Assembly: GCA_947478405.1 (NCBI GenBank)
Contig: CANJVX010000008.1
Coordinates: 27,733-91,732 of the forward strand
Length of the DNA: 64,000 nt
Direction: 5' to 3'
Source of the DNA: Beijerinckiaceae bacterium
GTDB taxonomy: Bacteria; Pseudomonadota; Alphaproteobacteria; Rhizobiales; Beijerinckiaceae
Both the position numbers and the translations under genes were made by a program. Of the stretch, positions 52,577 through 61,995 are shown one piece after another; position 1 is the stretch's first letter; every line of letters begins with the position of its first letter. The notes beneath the pieces were generated by a model. The model ran no database searches, had not been told where the DNA came from, and worked only from the letters and a program-made list of their open reading frames with translations.

Positions 52577-53224
52577 GTGAGCAAAAGCCCCTTTTCATTC
52601 CCGGTCTTCCGGCTTGAGGCCGAAAGGCTCGCATTCCGTCGGGGTGGCCGGGCGCTTGTCGAAAATCTGTCATTTCGGCTGACCAATGGTGATGCACTCG
52701 TGGTCACAGGTGCCAATGGTGCAGGCAAATCGACCCTGCTGCGCGGACTGGCTGGCTTTCTGAGTGCCTATGCGGGATCTGCCCTGCTCATCGATCAGGC
52801 AGGAGACCAAGAGACCATCGCATCGCATGGGCATTACGTGGGCCACCAAGAAGGCTCAAAACCCGCTCTGACCGCCCGCGAAAACCTCGCCTTCTGGCAG
52901 GCCATGCTCACGCTCCCGGGCCTGACGAGCGACATGACCCCCGAGGCCGCCCTGACACAGCTGGGCGTGCCGCAGGTGGCCGATCTGCCGGTTGCCTATC
53001 TCTCGGCAGGCCAGAAGCGGCGTGTGGGCCTCGCGCGCCTCCTGCTGGCCCCACGCCTCGTCTGGATCCTGGACGAGCCCCTGACCGCGCTGGATGCTGC
53101 CGGACAGGGGCTGCTGACCAGCCTTATCAAAAACCACTTGGGCTGCGGGGGGATGGTGATTGCGGCCACCCATGCGCCACTGGGCATCGATAGCCTGCAT
53201 CTCGAACTGGGGGGCAAACCATGA
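52577..53224 (+). CDS. ccmA: heme ABC exporter ATP-binding protein CcmA
   Basis: Walker A GANGAGKSTLL, LSAGQKRRVGLARL; first gene of ccmABCDG. Confidence 0.96.
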   Translation: MSKSPFSFPVFRLEAERLAFRRGGRALVENLSFRLTNGDALVVTGANGAGKSTLLRGLAGFLSAYAGSALLIDQAGDQETIASHGHYVGHQEGSKPALTARENLAFWQAMLTLPGLTSDMTPEAALTQLGVPQVADLPVAYLSAGQKRRVGLARLLLAPRLVWILDEPLTALDAAGQGLLTSLIKNHLGCGGMVIAATHAPLGIDSLHLELGGKP

Positions 53225-53895
53225 GCCCCTCCCCGCTGATGGCCCTGTTTTCGCGTGAAATCCGTGTCGCGCGCCGTCTTGGTGGCGGCAGCACAATGGG
53301 TATCATTTTCTTCCTGATCCTCGTCACCATCGTGCCTTTCGCCATCGGGCCTGACCTCAACCTGCTGTCGCGTATTGGCCCGGCTATCCTCTGGATTGCC
53401 GCCCTGCTCGCCACGCTTCTGGGCCTCGACAGGCTGTTTCAGGCCGACCACGAAGACGGCTCGCTCGATTTGATGCTGACTAGCGACACGCCGCTGGAAT
53501 TGATCGTTCTGGTCAAATGCCTCGCACATTGGGTGGTCACCGGCCTGCCGTTGGTGATTGCCGCCCCTCTGTTTGGCCTGATGCTGGCGCTCGACCCGCA
53601 GGCTTTATGGGCGGTCACCCTGTCGCTGCTGGCGGGCACACCCGCGCTGGCCCTGCTGGGCGCCATTGGCGCGGCACTTACCGTGACGCTGCGCCGAGGT
53701 GGGCTCTTAATGGCCATCCTCATCCTGCCTCTCGCCATTCCCGTGTTGATCTTTGGCGTTTCGGCAGCCAGCGCCTCCCTCTCCGCGACCACGCCCTTCT
53801 GGCCACCCTTTCTCATTCTCTGTGCGCTGACGCTGGCTACATTGGCGGCAGCCCCCTTCGCGGTGGCGGCGGCGCTGCGCCACATGTCGGAATGA
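53221..53895 (+). CDS. ccmB: heme exporter protein CcmB
   Basis: 6-TM CcmB-like sequence, 4-nt overlap with ccmA. Confidence 0.95.
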   Translation: MSPSPLMALFSREIRVARRLGGGSTMGIIFFLILVTIVPFAIGPDLNLLSRIGPAILWIAALLATLLGLDRLFQADHEDGSLDLMLTSDTPLELIVLVKCLAHWVVTGLPLVIAAPLFGLMLALDPQALWAVTLSLLAGTPALALLGAIGAALTVTLRRGGLLMAILILPLAIPVLIFGVSAASASLSATTPFWPPFLILCALTLATLAAAPFAVAAALRHMSE

Positions 53896-53941
53896 TCCCC
53901 TTCAATTGCCTTCAGGTGCTGAGGTCTCTAGAAATTCTGCC

Positions 53942-54712
53942 ATGTGGAAATATGCCAACCCGACTTTCTTCCTGCCCCTCGTCGCCAAGCTCCTGCCATG
54001 GCTGACGGGCGCAACTGTCATCGCCTTTGCCATTGGCATTTGGGGCGCGTTCTTCTCCGCACCGGCTGATTACCAGCAGGGTGAGACCGTGCGCATCATG
54101 TACATCCATGTGCCCGCCGCTTGGCTCAGCATGTTTTGCTACGCGACCATGACGGCTTCCGCGCTTGGCACGCTGGTGTGGCGCCATCCACTCGCTGACG
54201 CGGCACAAAAAGCTGCCGCACCGATTGGCGCTGCTTTCACCTTCATCTGTCTTGTCACCGGCTCGCTGTGGGGCAAGCCTATGTGGGGCACATGGTGGGT
54301 GTGGGATGCGCGTCTCACTTCGGTGCTGGTGCTATTTGTCATTTATCTCGGCTTGATTGCACTCTGGCAGACGATTGAAGATCCCGGCCGCGCGGCGCGT
54401 GGAGCGGCCATTCTCACGCTGGTGGGTGTGGTCAATCTGCCGATCATCAAATTCTCGGTGGACTGGTGGAACACATTGCATCAGCCAGCTTCGGTGTTTC
54501 GTATGGGCGGGCCAACCATCGCGCCATCCATGCTGTGGCCTTTGCTGGTGATGGGCATGGCCTTCACGCTGCTTTTCACCACGCTGCATCTAATGGCGAC
54601 CCGCAATGAAATTCTGCGCCGCCGTCTGCGCCGTCTGTCGATCATGGCAGCCAGCGGCGACACGCATGCCCAGCCCACCCATCGCCTCACCATGACCGGG
54701 GGCGTAGAATGA
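53942..54712 (+). CDS. ccmC: heme ABC transporter permease CcmC
   Basis: Trp-rich WGKPMWGTWWVWDARLTSVLVLF; start at MWKYANPTFFLPL. Confidence 0.97.
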   Translation: MWKYANPTFFLPLVAKLLPWLTGATVIAFAIGIWGAFFSAPADYQQGETVRIMYIHVPAAWLSMFCYATMTASALGTLVWRHPLADAAQKAAAPIGAAFTFICLVTGSLWGKPMWGTWWVWDARLTSVLVLFVIYLGLIALWQTIEDPGRAARGAAILTLVGVVNLPIIKFSVDWWNTLHQPASVFRMGGPTIAPSMLWPLLVMGMAFTLLFTTLHLMATRNEILRRRLRRLSIMAASGDTHAQPTHRLTMTGGVE

Positions 54713-54861
54713 ACGCGACCCATGCAGGCTTTATTTTCGCCGCCTATGCTCTGTGCATCGGCGTGGTGGGTGGCTTGATCTTGGCAACCTGGCTCGACCA
54801 TCGCCGCCTCAAGCATGAGCTCTCACAATTTGAAAGCCGGCGTGGGAGCCAGGACACGTGA
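54709..54861 (+). CDS. ccmD: heme exporter protein CcmD (50 aa; not in ORF track)
   Basis: Manual translation MNATHAGFIFAAYALCIGVVGGLILATWLDHRRLKHELSQFESRRGSQDT*; overlaps ccmC (ATGA) and ccmG (GTGA). Confidence 0.93.
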   Translation: MNATHAGFIFAAYALCIGVVGGLILATWLDHRRLKHELSQFESRRGSQDT

Positions 54862-55433
54862 GCGCGCGCGCGCAGCGCCACATACCCTGGCTGGCGATTC
54901 TGCCGCTGGTTTTCTTCTGCGCGCTTGCCGGACTTTTCCTTGTGCGGCTCTATAGTGGTGATCCACAAAAACTGCCCTCGGCGCTGATCGGAAAACCCGT
55001 GCCTCAATTTGCTTTGCCGGCAGTTGACGGCTCCACAAGTCTCGGCTTTTCTAATGCGGAACTGACCATCGGCCACGTCACACTCGTCAATATTTTTGCC
55101 TCTTGGTGTGTGCCTTGCCGCGATGAGCATCCCATCCTGATGCAAATGGCGAAAGATGAAAAATTGCGCGCGCCCGGCGTGAAAATCTTCGGCCTCAATT
55201 ACAAGGACGAGCCCGCCAATGCGCGTGGCTTTATTAGCCAATATGGCAATCCATATGAGCGCATTGGCGCTGACCGCTCAGGGCGCACCGGAATTGAATG
55301 GGGCGTCTATGGCGTGCCGGAAACGTTTGTCGTGCGTGGAGATGGTACGATTGCCTACAAGCACATCGGGCCACTGACTCCAGAAAGCCTGCGCGACAAG
55401 CTCATGCCCGAGATTGAAAAGGCCTTGAAATAA
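54858..55433 (+). CDS. ccmG: DsbE/CcmG family thiol:disulfide interchange protein
   Basis: NIFASWCVPCRDEHPILM; GTG start overlapping ccmD. Confidence 0.96.
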   Translation: MSARAQRHIPWLAILPLVFFCALAGLFLVRLYSGDPQKLPSALIGKPVPQFALPAVDGSTSLGFSNAELTIGHVTLVNIFASWCVPCRDEHPILMQMAKDEKLRAPGVKIFGLNYKDEPANARGFISQYGNPYERIGADRSGRTGIEWGVYGVPETFVVRGDGTIAYKHIGPLTPESLRDKLMPEIEKALK

Positions 55434-55436
55434 GCC

Positions 55437-56057
55437 TCACCAATGCGGCTTGTCAGCATCCCCATCTTTCAATTCATGCTTCATGATCAACGGCACTTGC
55501 GCGAGCGCGAAAACAATCGTGATCGGCATGGTACCAAAAGTCTTGAACAGGGCCCAGACATCTTCTGTTTGCGTGCGCCAGACGATTTCATTCAGCGCGG
55601 CCAGAACAAAGAAGAAAAACCCCCAACGAAATGTCAGCTTGCGCCAGCCTTCCTCGTTCAAATGCAAGGCCGAATCTAGGACGATGGGCAACAATAGCTT
55701 CTTGAAAAACAAAGCACCGAGCAAAGCCGAGCCAAAGATCACGTTCACGATCGTCGGCTTCATCTTGATGAAGGTCGAGTCCTGAAAATATAAAGTCAGA
55801 GCACCAAAGAACAGCACGGCGACCGCCGTGACCATCGGCATGACCGGCAGATGACGCGTTAAAACCCATGAGGCAATCAGCGAAGCAACAACGCTCGCCA
55901 TCAAAACAGCGGTCGCTGTCATAATGCCGAATTTGAAATTGGTGACGAGAAACAAAACGAGCGGTCCCATTTCCAGCACGAGTTTCAACAGCGGGTTTTG
56001 CGCACGACGGCGCATCATGGTGGGGATGGGTTTTGCTTCCAATGTATCGTTCATCAT
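55437..56057 (-). CDS. septation protein A / YciB family inner membrane protein
   Basis: Multi-TM, LEMGPLVLFLVTNFKFGIMTATAVLM...FGTMPITIVFALAQVPLIMKH. Confidence 0.93.
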   Translation of the reverse strand: MMNDTLEAKPIPTMMRRRAQNPLLKLVLEMGPLVLFLVTNFKFGIMTATAVLMASVVASLIASWVLTRHLPVMPMVTAVAVLFFGALTLYFQDSTFIKMKPTIVNVIFGSALLGALFFKKLLLPIVLDSALHLNEEGWRKLTFRWGFFFFVLAALNEIVWRTQTEDVWALFKTFGTMPITIVFALAQVPLIMKHELKDGDADKPHW

Positions 56058-57094
56058 GCTTCCGATAAGGCCTCAAGGCCTGCAATAGCGCACGCAAATT
56101 CATGTGCCGTAAACGGCTCAAGATCATCCGCACCTTCACCGACGCCGATAAAATGCACGGGCAATTTAAACTTCTCGGCAAGGGCGACCAAAATGCCGCC
56201 GCGCGCCGTGCCATCGAGTTTGGTCATGACAAGCCCAGTCACGCCCGCCACCTTACCAAAAATCTCGACCTGTGAAAGAGCGTTCTGGCCCACAGTTGCA
56301 TCAAGCACGAGCAGCACCGCATGGGGGGCATCCGCATCGACTTTCTTCATCACGCGCGTGATTTTTCCAAGCTCCGCCATGAGTTCGGTGCGATTTTGCA
56401 AACGCCCCGCCGTATCCATGAGCAGAATATCTGCTTGCGCCGCGCGCGCCTGTTCAATCGCATCATAGGCAAGGCCTGCGGCATCCGCGCCCTGCTCGCG
56501 CACAACAACATCCGAGCCCGTGCGCTGGCCCCATATCTGCAATTGCTGAACGGCCGCCGCGCGAAAGGTATCGCCTGCTGCCAGAACAACTTTTTTGCCC
56601 TCGCGCGCAAAATTCGTGGCGAGTTTGCCGATGGTCGTTGTTTTGCCAGAACCGTTCACGCCCACAACAAGAATGACGAAAGGCTTTTTCGTTGCATCAA
56701 TTTCGATCGGGCGAGCAACAGGTGCCAGCACGGCTTCGATTTCGGCTGCCAGAATATTCTTCACCTCTTGCGGTTCAATATCCTTGTCGAAACGCCCTTT
56801 GCCGACAGCCTCGCGAATCCGCGTCGCCATGGTGACGCCCAGATCCGCCTGGATGAGAATATCTTCCAGATCATCCAGCATCGCCGCATTGAGGCGACGC
56901 TTTGTGAAAATGTCGGAAATGCCTTGGCCAATGGCCGAGGAGGAGCGTGACAGGCCCGAACTCAGGCGCTCCCACCAGCTCTTTTTCGGGGCTGGCGATT
57001 CGATGGAGGCAGGCGGCTCGTCGCCACGGCCAAAAAGCCGACCAAAAAAGCCGGGCTTTTGTACCTTCCCGCTATCGTTCTCGTCGCTCGCCAT
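56054..57094 (-). CDS. ftsY: signal recognition particle receptor FtsY
   Basis: GVNGSGKTTTIGKLA, DTAGRLQNRTELMAEL, TKLDGTARGG. Confidence 0.98.
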   Translation of the reverse strand: MASDENDSGKVQKPGFFGRLFGRGDEPPASIESPAPKKSWWERLSSGLSRSSSAIGQGISDIFTKRRLNAAMLDDLEDILIQADLGVTMATRIREAVGKGRFDKDIEPQEVKNILAAEIEAVLAPVARPIEIDATKKPFVILVVGVNGSGKTTTIGKLATNFAREGKKVVLAAGDTFRAAAVQQLQIWGQRTGSDVVVREQGADAAGLAYDAIEQARAAQADILLMDTAGRLQNRTELMAELGKITRVMKKVDADAPHAVLLVLDATVGQNALSQVEIFGKVAGVTGLVMTKLDGTARGGILVALAEKFKLPVHFIGVGEGADDLEPFTAHEFACAIAGLEALSEA

Positions 57095-57192
57095 CTCGTC
57101 CCGAATGTGTCAGTGAAGCGCGACTGAAGACGCGGCGCTACTTGTGGGCCTCCGCAATAGCCTTTTCGCGCGCTGACCGGAAGAGAAGAACG

Positions 57193-57885
57193 TTGACCCC
57201 CGACGAGATCCTGGCCCGCCTGCTCTATCGTGACGGGCTGATCCTCATCCTCAACAAGCCCGCGGGCATTGCCGTGCATCGCGGCCCCAAGGGCGGCGCG
57301 AGTTTAGAAGACTGGTTCGACGCTCTGCGCTTTGGCCTGCCGCGGGTGCCGGCTCTGGCCCACCGGCTTGACCGCGACACGTCTGGCTGTCTGGTACTGG
57401 GCCGCCATCACAAGGCTTTGGAAAAGCTCGGCTCGCTCTTCAAACAGGGCAAGGTTGGGAAAACCTATTGGGCGGTGGTGGAAGGTGGCCCCAGCGAAGA
57501 TGAGGGGCTCATCGATCTGCCGCTGGGCCGCCTCGATGCGGGCCGTGGCTGGTGGATGAAGGTCGATCTACTCACGGGCCAAGCCTCCCAAACGCGCTGG
57601 CGCGTGATGGGGCGCGGCGAACATGAGGGCAAAAAGATCGCCTGGATTGAATTCAACCCGCTGACCGGGCGCACGCATCAATTGCGCGTGCACTCTTCAT
57701 CTGTGGGGTGGCCTATTGTCGGAGATCCTATTTATGGGAGTGCTGGCCGTGACAGCCCGCTACCATTGCATCTGCACGCCCGCCACATCAGTCTCCCAAT
57801 GTCAAACAACAAGCCGCCCGCGGAAGCCTCCGCGCCCGTGCCCGACCACATGATGAGTTTGCTGGAAGCGTGTGGCTACCGCTAG
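57193..57885 (+). CDS. RluA family pseudouridine synthase
   Basis: ILNKPAGIAVHRGPKGG, HRLDRDTSGCLVLGR, GRTHQLRVH; listed ORF begins inside antisense ftsY, likely start TTG 57193. Confidence 0.9.
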   Translation: MTPDEILARLLYRDGLILILNKPAGIAVHRGPKGGASLEDWFDALRFGLPRVPALAHRLDRDTSGCLVLGRHHKALEKLGSLFKQGKVGKTYWAVVEGGPSEDEGLIDLPLGRLDAGRGWWMKVDLLTGQASQTRWRVMGRGEHEGKKIAWIEFNPLTGRTHQLRVHSSSVGWPIVGDPIYGSAGRDSPLPLHLHARHISLPMSNNKPPAEASAPVPDHMMSLLEACGYR

Positions 57886-57888
57886 GTC

Positions 57889-57969
57889 CATCATTGCACG
57901 CCGCAGGCGAAGCAATCCATTAGGCCTCATGTGGTGCCTCTCGATTGCTTCGCTTTGCTCGCAATGACG
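57889..57969. repeat. REP/MITE-like dyad element, copy M (between convergent genes)
   Basis: CATCATTGCACGCCGCAGGCGAAGCAATCCATTAGGCCTCATGTGGTGCCTCTCGATTGCTTCGCTTTGCTCGCAATGACG. Confidence 0.82.
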
Positions 57970-57976
57970 ATCAACA

Positions 57977-58951
57977 TCATTGTGCCTTGATGTTTCCCTT
58001 CTTGATCGTATCGGTCCAGCGCGCGGCTTCTTTTTGCGTGAATGCACCCAGAGCCTCGGGCGTGTTCTGCCCTGCTCCCGGCATTTCGGAGGCGAGATCC
58101 TCAATGCGCTTGCGCAAGTCTGCATCCTTATAGGCTGCCGCCATCGCGTTCACGAGTTTCGTGCGCACAGCCGCAGGCAGGGCAGCTGGTGCATACATTG
58201 CAGTGGCGGCAGTCACTTCAAAGCCCGGCAGGCCGGCCTCAGCCGACGTCGGGATTTCCGGCAAGCCCGAGAAGCGCACGCTCTGTGCCACAGCCAGAAC
58301 TTTCACTGTGCTGCCCTTATATTGGCCCATCATGTTGAGGCCCTGATCGCACATAAAATCGAGCGTGCCGGCCACAAGATCATTCAGCGCAGGACCGGTG
58401 CCACGATAGGGAACGTGGACAATATCTGTCCCCGTCTGCTGACCAAACAGCACGCAAGCCAGATGCGTGGCCGAGCCCGCACCCGCTGAACCATAATTCA
58501 GCTTGCCCGGATTTGCTTTGGCGTAAGCGATAAATTCTTTCAGATCTTTCGCGGGAAAATCTTTGCGCGTGACAATGTAATGCGCAGCAAAGGCCAGCGT
58601 ACCAATCGGCTCGAAATTCTTCACCGGATCATATTGGGCCGAGGGATAAAGTACTGGGCCCGCAACATGTGGGGCAACGTTATGAACAAATAGCGTATAG
58701 CCGTCCGGGGTTGAGCGTGCAGCGCGCACGGCACCTGTCGTCCCACCCGCTCCCGCCACATTTTCGATCACGAATTGCTGGCCCAGCGTGCGTGAAAAAT
58801 ATTCGCTGTAGATGCGCGCGGCAACATCCGTCGGGCCGCCAGCAGCAAAGGGCACAATCACAGTTACTGGCTTGGTCGGATAATCCTGCGCCAATGCGGG
58901 CGCTGCCGCGAACAGGCCACAGGTCAGTGCCAAAAGGTTACGAAGCTTCAT
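57977..58951 (-). CDS. tripartite tricarboxylate transporter substrate-binding protein (Bug family)
   Basis: Signal peptide; YPTKPVTVIVPFAAGGPTDVAARI...VENVAGAGGTTGA. Confidence 0.95.
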   Translation of the reverse strand: MKLRNLLALTCGLFAAAPALAQDYPTKPVTVIVPFAAGGPTDVAARIYSEYFSRTLGQQFVIENVAGAGGTTGAVRAARSTPDGYTLFVHNVAPHVAGPVLYPSAQYDPVKNFEPIGTLAFAAHYIVTRKDFPAKDLKEFIAYAKANPGKLNYGSAGAGSATHLACVLFGQQTGTDIVHVPYRGTGPALNDLVAGTLDFMCDQGLNMMGQYKGSTVKVLAVAQSVRFSGLPEIPTSAEAGLPGFEVTAATAMYAPAALPAAVRTKLVNAMAAAYKDADLRKRIEDLASEMPGAGQNTPEALGAFTQKEAARWTDTIKKGNIKAQ

Positions 58952-59053
58952 TGCGTTCCTCCAGATTTTTCAACCGGCTAAACAGCACGGCCCCCTAGAG
59001 GAGAATGCTAGACCCTTGGCCGGGAGCCGCAAGCACGACTTCCGATGCATAAG

Positions 59054-60322
59054 TCACTTATCCGCGAGACAAAGCCGAAGCCCATCATGGCCCGAAACGC
59101 GGGCCTCGAAGATGAGACCGGGCTCCACGCCGGGTGTGGCGACAGATGTGAAATCTTCAGCACGCCCTGTTCCACCGCGTTCCGTGAGCACGTGGATGGT
59201 GCACCCAATCTGGTGCTCGAGATGTGCGCGCAAAGCCGCCTCACCCGCCTCTCGCAGCAAATGTGCGCGCTCTTTCACAATGTTACGCGGCACCTGTGGC
59301 ATGCGTATGGCTGGCGTACCGGGACGCTGCGAATACGGAAACACATGCAGATGCGTCAAACCGCAATCGTCCACCATGGCAAGTGTATGGGCGAACATAT
59401 CCTGCGTCTCGGTTGGAAATCCGGCGATGAAATCAGCACCAAAGACAATCTCGGGGCGAAGCGCGCGCACTTGCGCACAAAAGGCCACAGAATCGGCACG
59501 CGCGTGACGGCGCTTCATACGCTTCAGGATCATGTCATCGCCCGATTGTAGCGATAGATGCAGATGAGGCATGAAGCGCGGCTCATTGGCGATCACATCG
59601 AACAAATGCGCATCGGCTTCGATACAATCGATGGAGGAGACACGAAGCCGTTCCAGCTCCGGCACCTGCTTCAAAATCTGCTTCACCAGCCAACCGAAGG
59701 ACGGCTCACCGGGCAGGTCATGACCCCATGAGGTAATATCAACACCCGTCAGCACGGCCTCGCGATAGCCATTGGCGCAGAGTTTGCGGATTTGCGCCAC
59801 CACATCGCCCGCGGACGCCGAGCGCGAATTGCCGCGCCCGAAGGGGATGATGCAAAAAGTGCAGCGATGGTCGCAGCCGTTCTGCACTTCAACGAAAGCC
59901 CGCGTATGACCTTCAATGGCATCCACAGCGCCGGCCACAAAATGATGTGCTGTCTCGTCCAGCGCAAAAATATCATTCACACGGGCTGTGCCTGTTTGCG
60001 TCAAAGCGCGCCAGACATCAGGTTTGGCCTTGTCCGCATTACCAATGACAGCGGCGACTTCCGGCATGGAGGAAAAAAGGTCCGGATCAATCTGCGCCGC
60101 GCATCCGGTGACGACAATTCTTGCCTCGGGCTGTTCACGCCCAGCGCGGCGAATGGCCTGACGCGCTTGACGCACTGCCTCTTCTGTCACCGCGCATGTA
60201 TTAAAAATGATTGTGGGCACATCACTGGTCGCCTCAGCCGCGCGGCGCACAGCCTCCGACTCCACCGCATTGAGGCGACAACCAAAGGTGACGACGTCGA
60301 CCTTGCGCACAGAAGGCCTCAA
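59054..60322 (-). CDS. mtaB: tRNA t6A37 methylthiotransferase MtaB
   Basis: VQNGCDHRCTFCIIPFGRGNSRS radical SAM motif; TFGCRLNAVESEAV N-terminus. Confidence 0.95.
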   Translation of the reverse strand: MRPSVRKVDVVTFGCRLNAVESEAVRRAAEATSDVPTIIFNTCAVTEEAVRQARQAIRRAGREQPEARIVVTGCAAQIDPDLFSSMPEVAAVIGNADKAKPDVWRALTQTGTARVNDIFALDETAHHFVAGAVDAIEGHTRAFVEVQNGCDHRCTFCIIPFGRGNSRSASAGDVVAQIRKLCANGYREAVLTGVDITSWGHDLPGEPSFGWLVKQILKQVPELERLRVSSIDCIEADAHLFDVIANEPRFMPHLHLSLQSGDDMILKRMKRRHARADSVAFCAQVRALRPEIVFGADFIAGFPTETQDMFAHTLAMVDDCGLTHLHVFPYSQRPGTPAIRMPQVPRNIVKERAHLLREAGEAALRAHLEHQIGCTIHVLTERGGTGRAEDFTSVATPGVEPGLIFEARVSGHDGLRLCLADK

Positions 60323-61167
60323 AAAATCTCAGGAGAGAATTGGGCCTGGAATTCCAGCTCAACAGGACCGCGCAGCAGAACATGGTTATCGACCGTGCGC
60401 CAATCGGTAAAGAGATCGCCGCCCGGCAAAGTGATCCGTGCTTTGCGCCCAGCCAAACCAAGACGTGCAGCCGACACCGCCGTGGCGCAAGCAGCAGAAC
60501 CGCAAGCCTGCGTCAGACCAACTCCCCGTTCCCAGACCTTCAGAATGATATGATCGCGCGTCACGATATGGGCGAGCGAAATATTGGCGCGCTCGGGAAA
60601 CATATCGTGATGTTCCAGCCGCACACCATTGGTGTCGAGGCCATAGCCTTCAACATTGTCGACGAAGAAGATAGCGTGCGGGTTACCCATATTGACGGCC
60701 GAAAAATGCGTCAGCGCGGGAACATCAAAGTCCAGCGCCACATTGCGTGTGTCGGCCTGTGTGTCGCGCAGGGGGATCTCCTCGGCCAAAAGCCGGGGCT
60801 CGCCCATATCAACGGTAAACGCCCATTCGCTCTCACGCCGACATTCCAACAGGCCCGCCATTGTCTCGACAAAGATGACCGGACGCGGATCGTCTTGCAT
60901 CAGCACCCAAGCGACGCAGCGTGTACCATTACCGCAGGCGCCCGATTCACTGCCATCATTATTGAGAATGCGTACAAAAGCTTCCGTACCCGCGGTGACG
61001 GGATCATGCAGCACCATCATCTGATCATAAGCCAGACGCGGGCTCTGATGAATCGCGCGCGCTTCATCAGGCGACACACCGATGGACGTGGCACGCAGAT
61101 CGAGAACTATAATTTCATTGCCGATCCCGTTCATCTTGAAGAAGGGTCGACCTGCAAGCGCGCTCAT
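60319..61167 (-). CDS. dapF: diaminopimelate epimerase
   Basis: FFKMNGIGNEIIVLD, ESGACGNGTRCVAW, TQACGSAACAT. Confidence 0.98.
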   Translation of the reverse strand: MSALAGRPFFKMNGIGNEIIVLDLRATSIGVSPDEARAIHQSPRLAYDQMMVLHDPVTAGTEAFVRILNNDGSESGACGNGTRCVAWVLMQDDPRPVIFVETMAGLLECRRESEWAFTVDMGEPRLLAEEIPLRDTQADTRNVALDFDVPALTHFSAVNMGNPHAIFFVDNVEGYGLDTNGVRLEHHDMFPERANISLAHIVTRDHIILKVWERGVGLTQACGSAACATAVSAARLGLAGRKARITLPGGDLFTDWRTVDNHVLLRGPVELEFQAQFSPEIF

Positions 61168-61293
61168 AGTGCCTCTAATATTGGCGGCATGACGCGCTTA
61201 TAGGCCCAAATGACACAGGGGGCCAGAGACGCAACGGCAAGGTGAACCGGCAGCCTGTCCAATTCGTTACATTAAGAGCTAATAAGAGATGTG

Positions 61294-61323
61294 AAATGAC
61301 ATCTGATTGTCTGATTGTCATTT
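61294..61323. promoter_or_regulatory. AT-rich inverted repeat in divergent dapF/GyrI-like intergenic region
   Basis: AAATGACA-N14-TGTCATTT with internal direct repeat CTGATTGT x2. Confidence 0.45.
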
Positions 61324-61397
61324 TATATCCTTGGCAGGCGCGGTCTCTTCGCCTCATATGGAGACATAATTGATTTGCCGGATCTGGAGCCGGACCC

Positions 61398-61976
61398 ATG
61401 CCCTCTTTGACACTCCCCACACTCGCCCGCGCCGCCATCACCGGAATCATGCTGACTTTTGCCAGCATGGCCTGCGCTCAGGTGAATGATGGCCGCGCGC
61501 CTGGCGATGCCTCAAGCGCGCAGGCTGTCGAGCTGGCAGCTCGCCCAGCCTTGATGCTAGCGGGCGAAGCGGAATGGGAGGAGGGCTTCACAAAGATCAA
61601 CAAGTCTTTCGCCGATCTGCGCATGGCTATGGACCGCGCTGGGCTCAAGCCCGGCGGGCGTCCGCTCGCGGTCTTCGTCGACACCGACGACCAGGGCTTC
61701 AGGTTTCAGGCCATGATCCCGCTTGAGGCTGCGCCGGCTGCGACGCCGTCTTTCCCCGCACCAATCAAGTTGGGTGAAACCCCGAAAGGCAAGACGATGA
61801 AATTCGAACATCGCAGCGCCTATGATGACATTGATTCGACCTATGAGGCGATCACCGCTTACCTCGATGAAAAGGGTGTCGAAGCCAAGCCCATGTTCAT
61901 TGAGCAATATCTCAACGACGTGACCTCGGCCGACGACACCGGGCTGCAGGTCGAGATTTACGTCTTCGTCAAGTAA
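61398..61976 (+). CDS. exported GyrI-like/effector-binding-domain protein
   Basis: Signal peptide MPSLTLPTLARAAITGIMLTFASMACAQ; C-terminal FEHRSAYDDIDSTYEAITAYLDEKGVEAKPMFIEQYLNDVTSADDTGLQVEIYVFVK resembles GyrI-like domains. Confidence 0.75.
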   Translation: MPSLTLPTLARAAITGIMLTFASMACAQVNDGRAPGDASSAQAVELAARPALMLAGEAEWEEGFTKINKSFADLRMAMDRAGLKPGGRPLAVFVDTDDQGFRFQAMIPLEAAPAATPSFPAPIKLGETPKGKTMKFEHRSAYDDIDSTYEAITAYLDEKGVEAKPMFIEQYLNDVTSADDTGLQVEIYVFVK

Positions 61977-61995
61977 CCGGGAGTTTTTTGACGAA

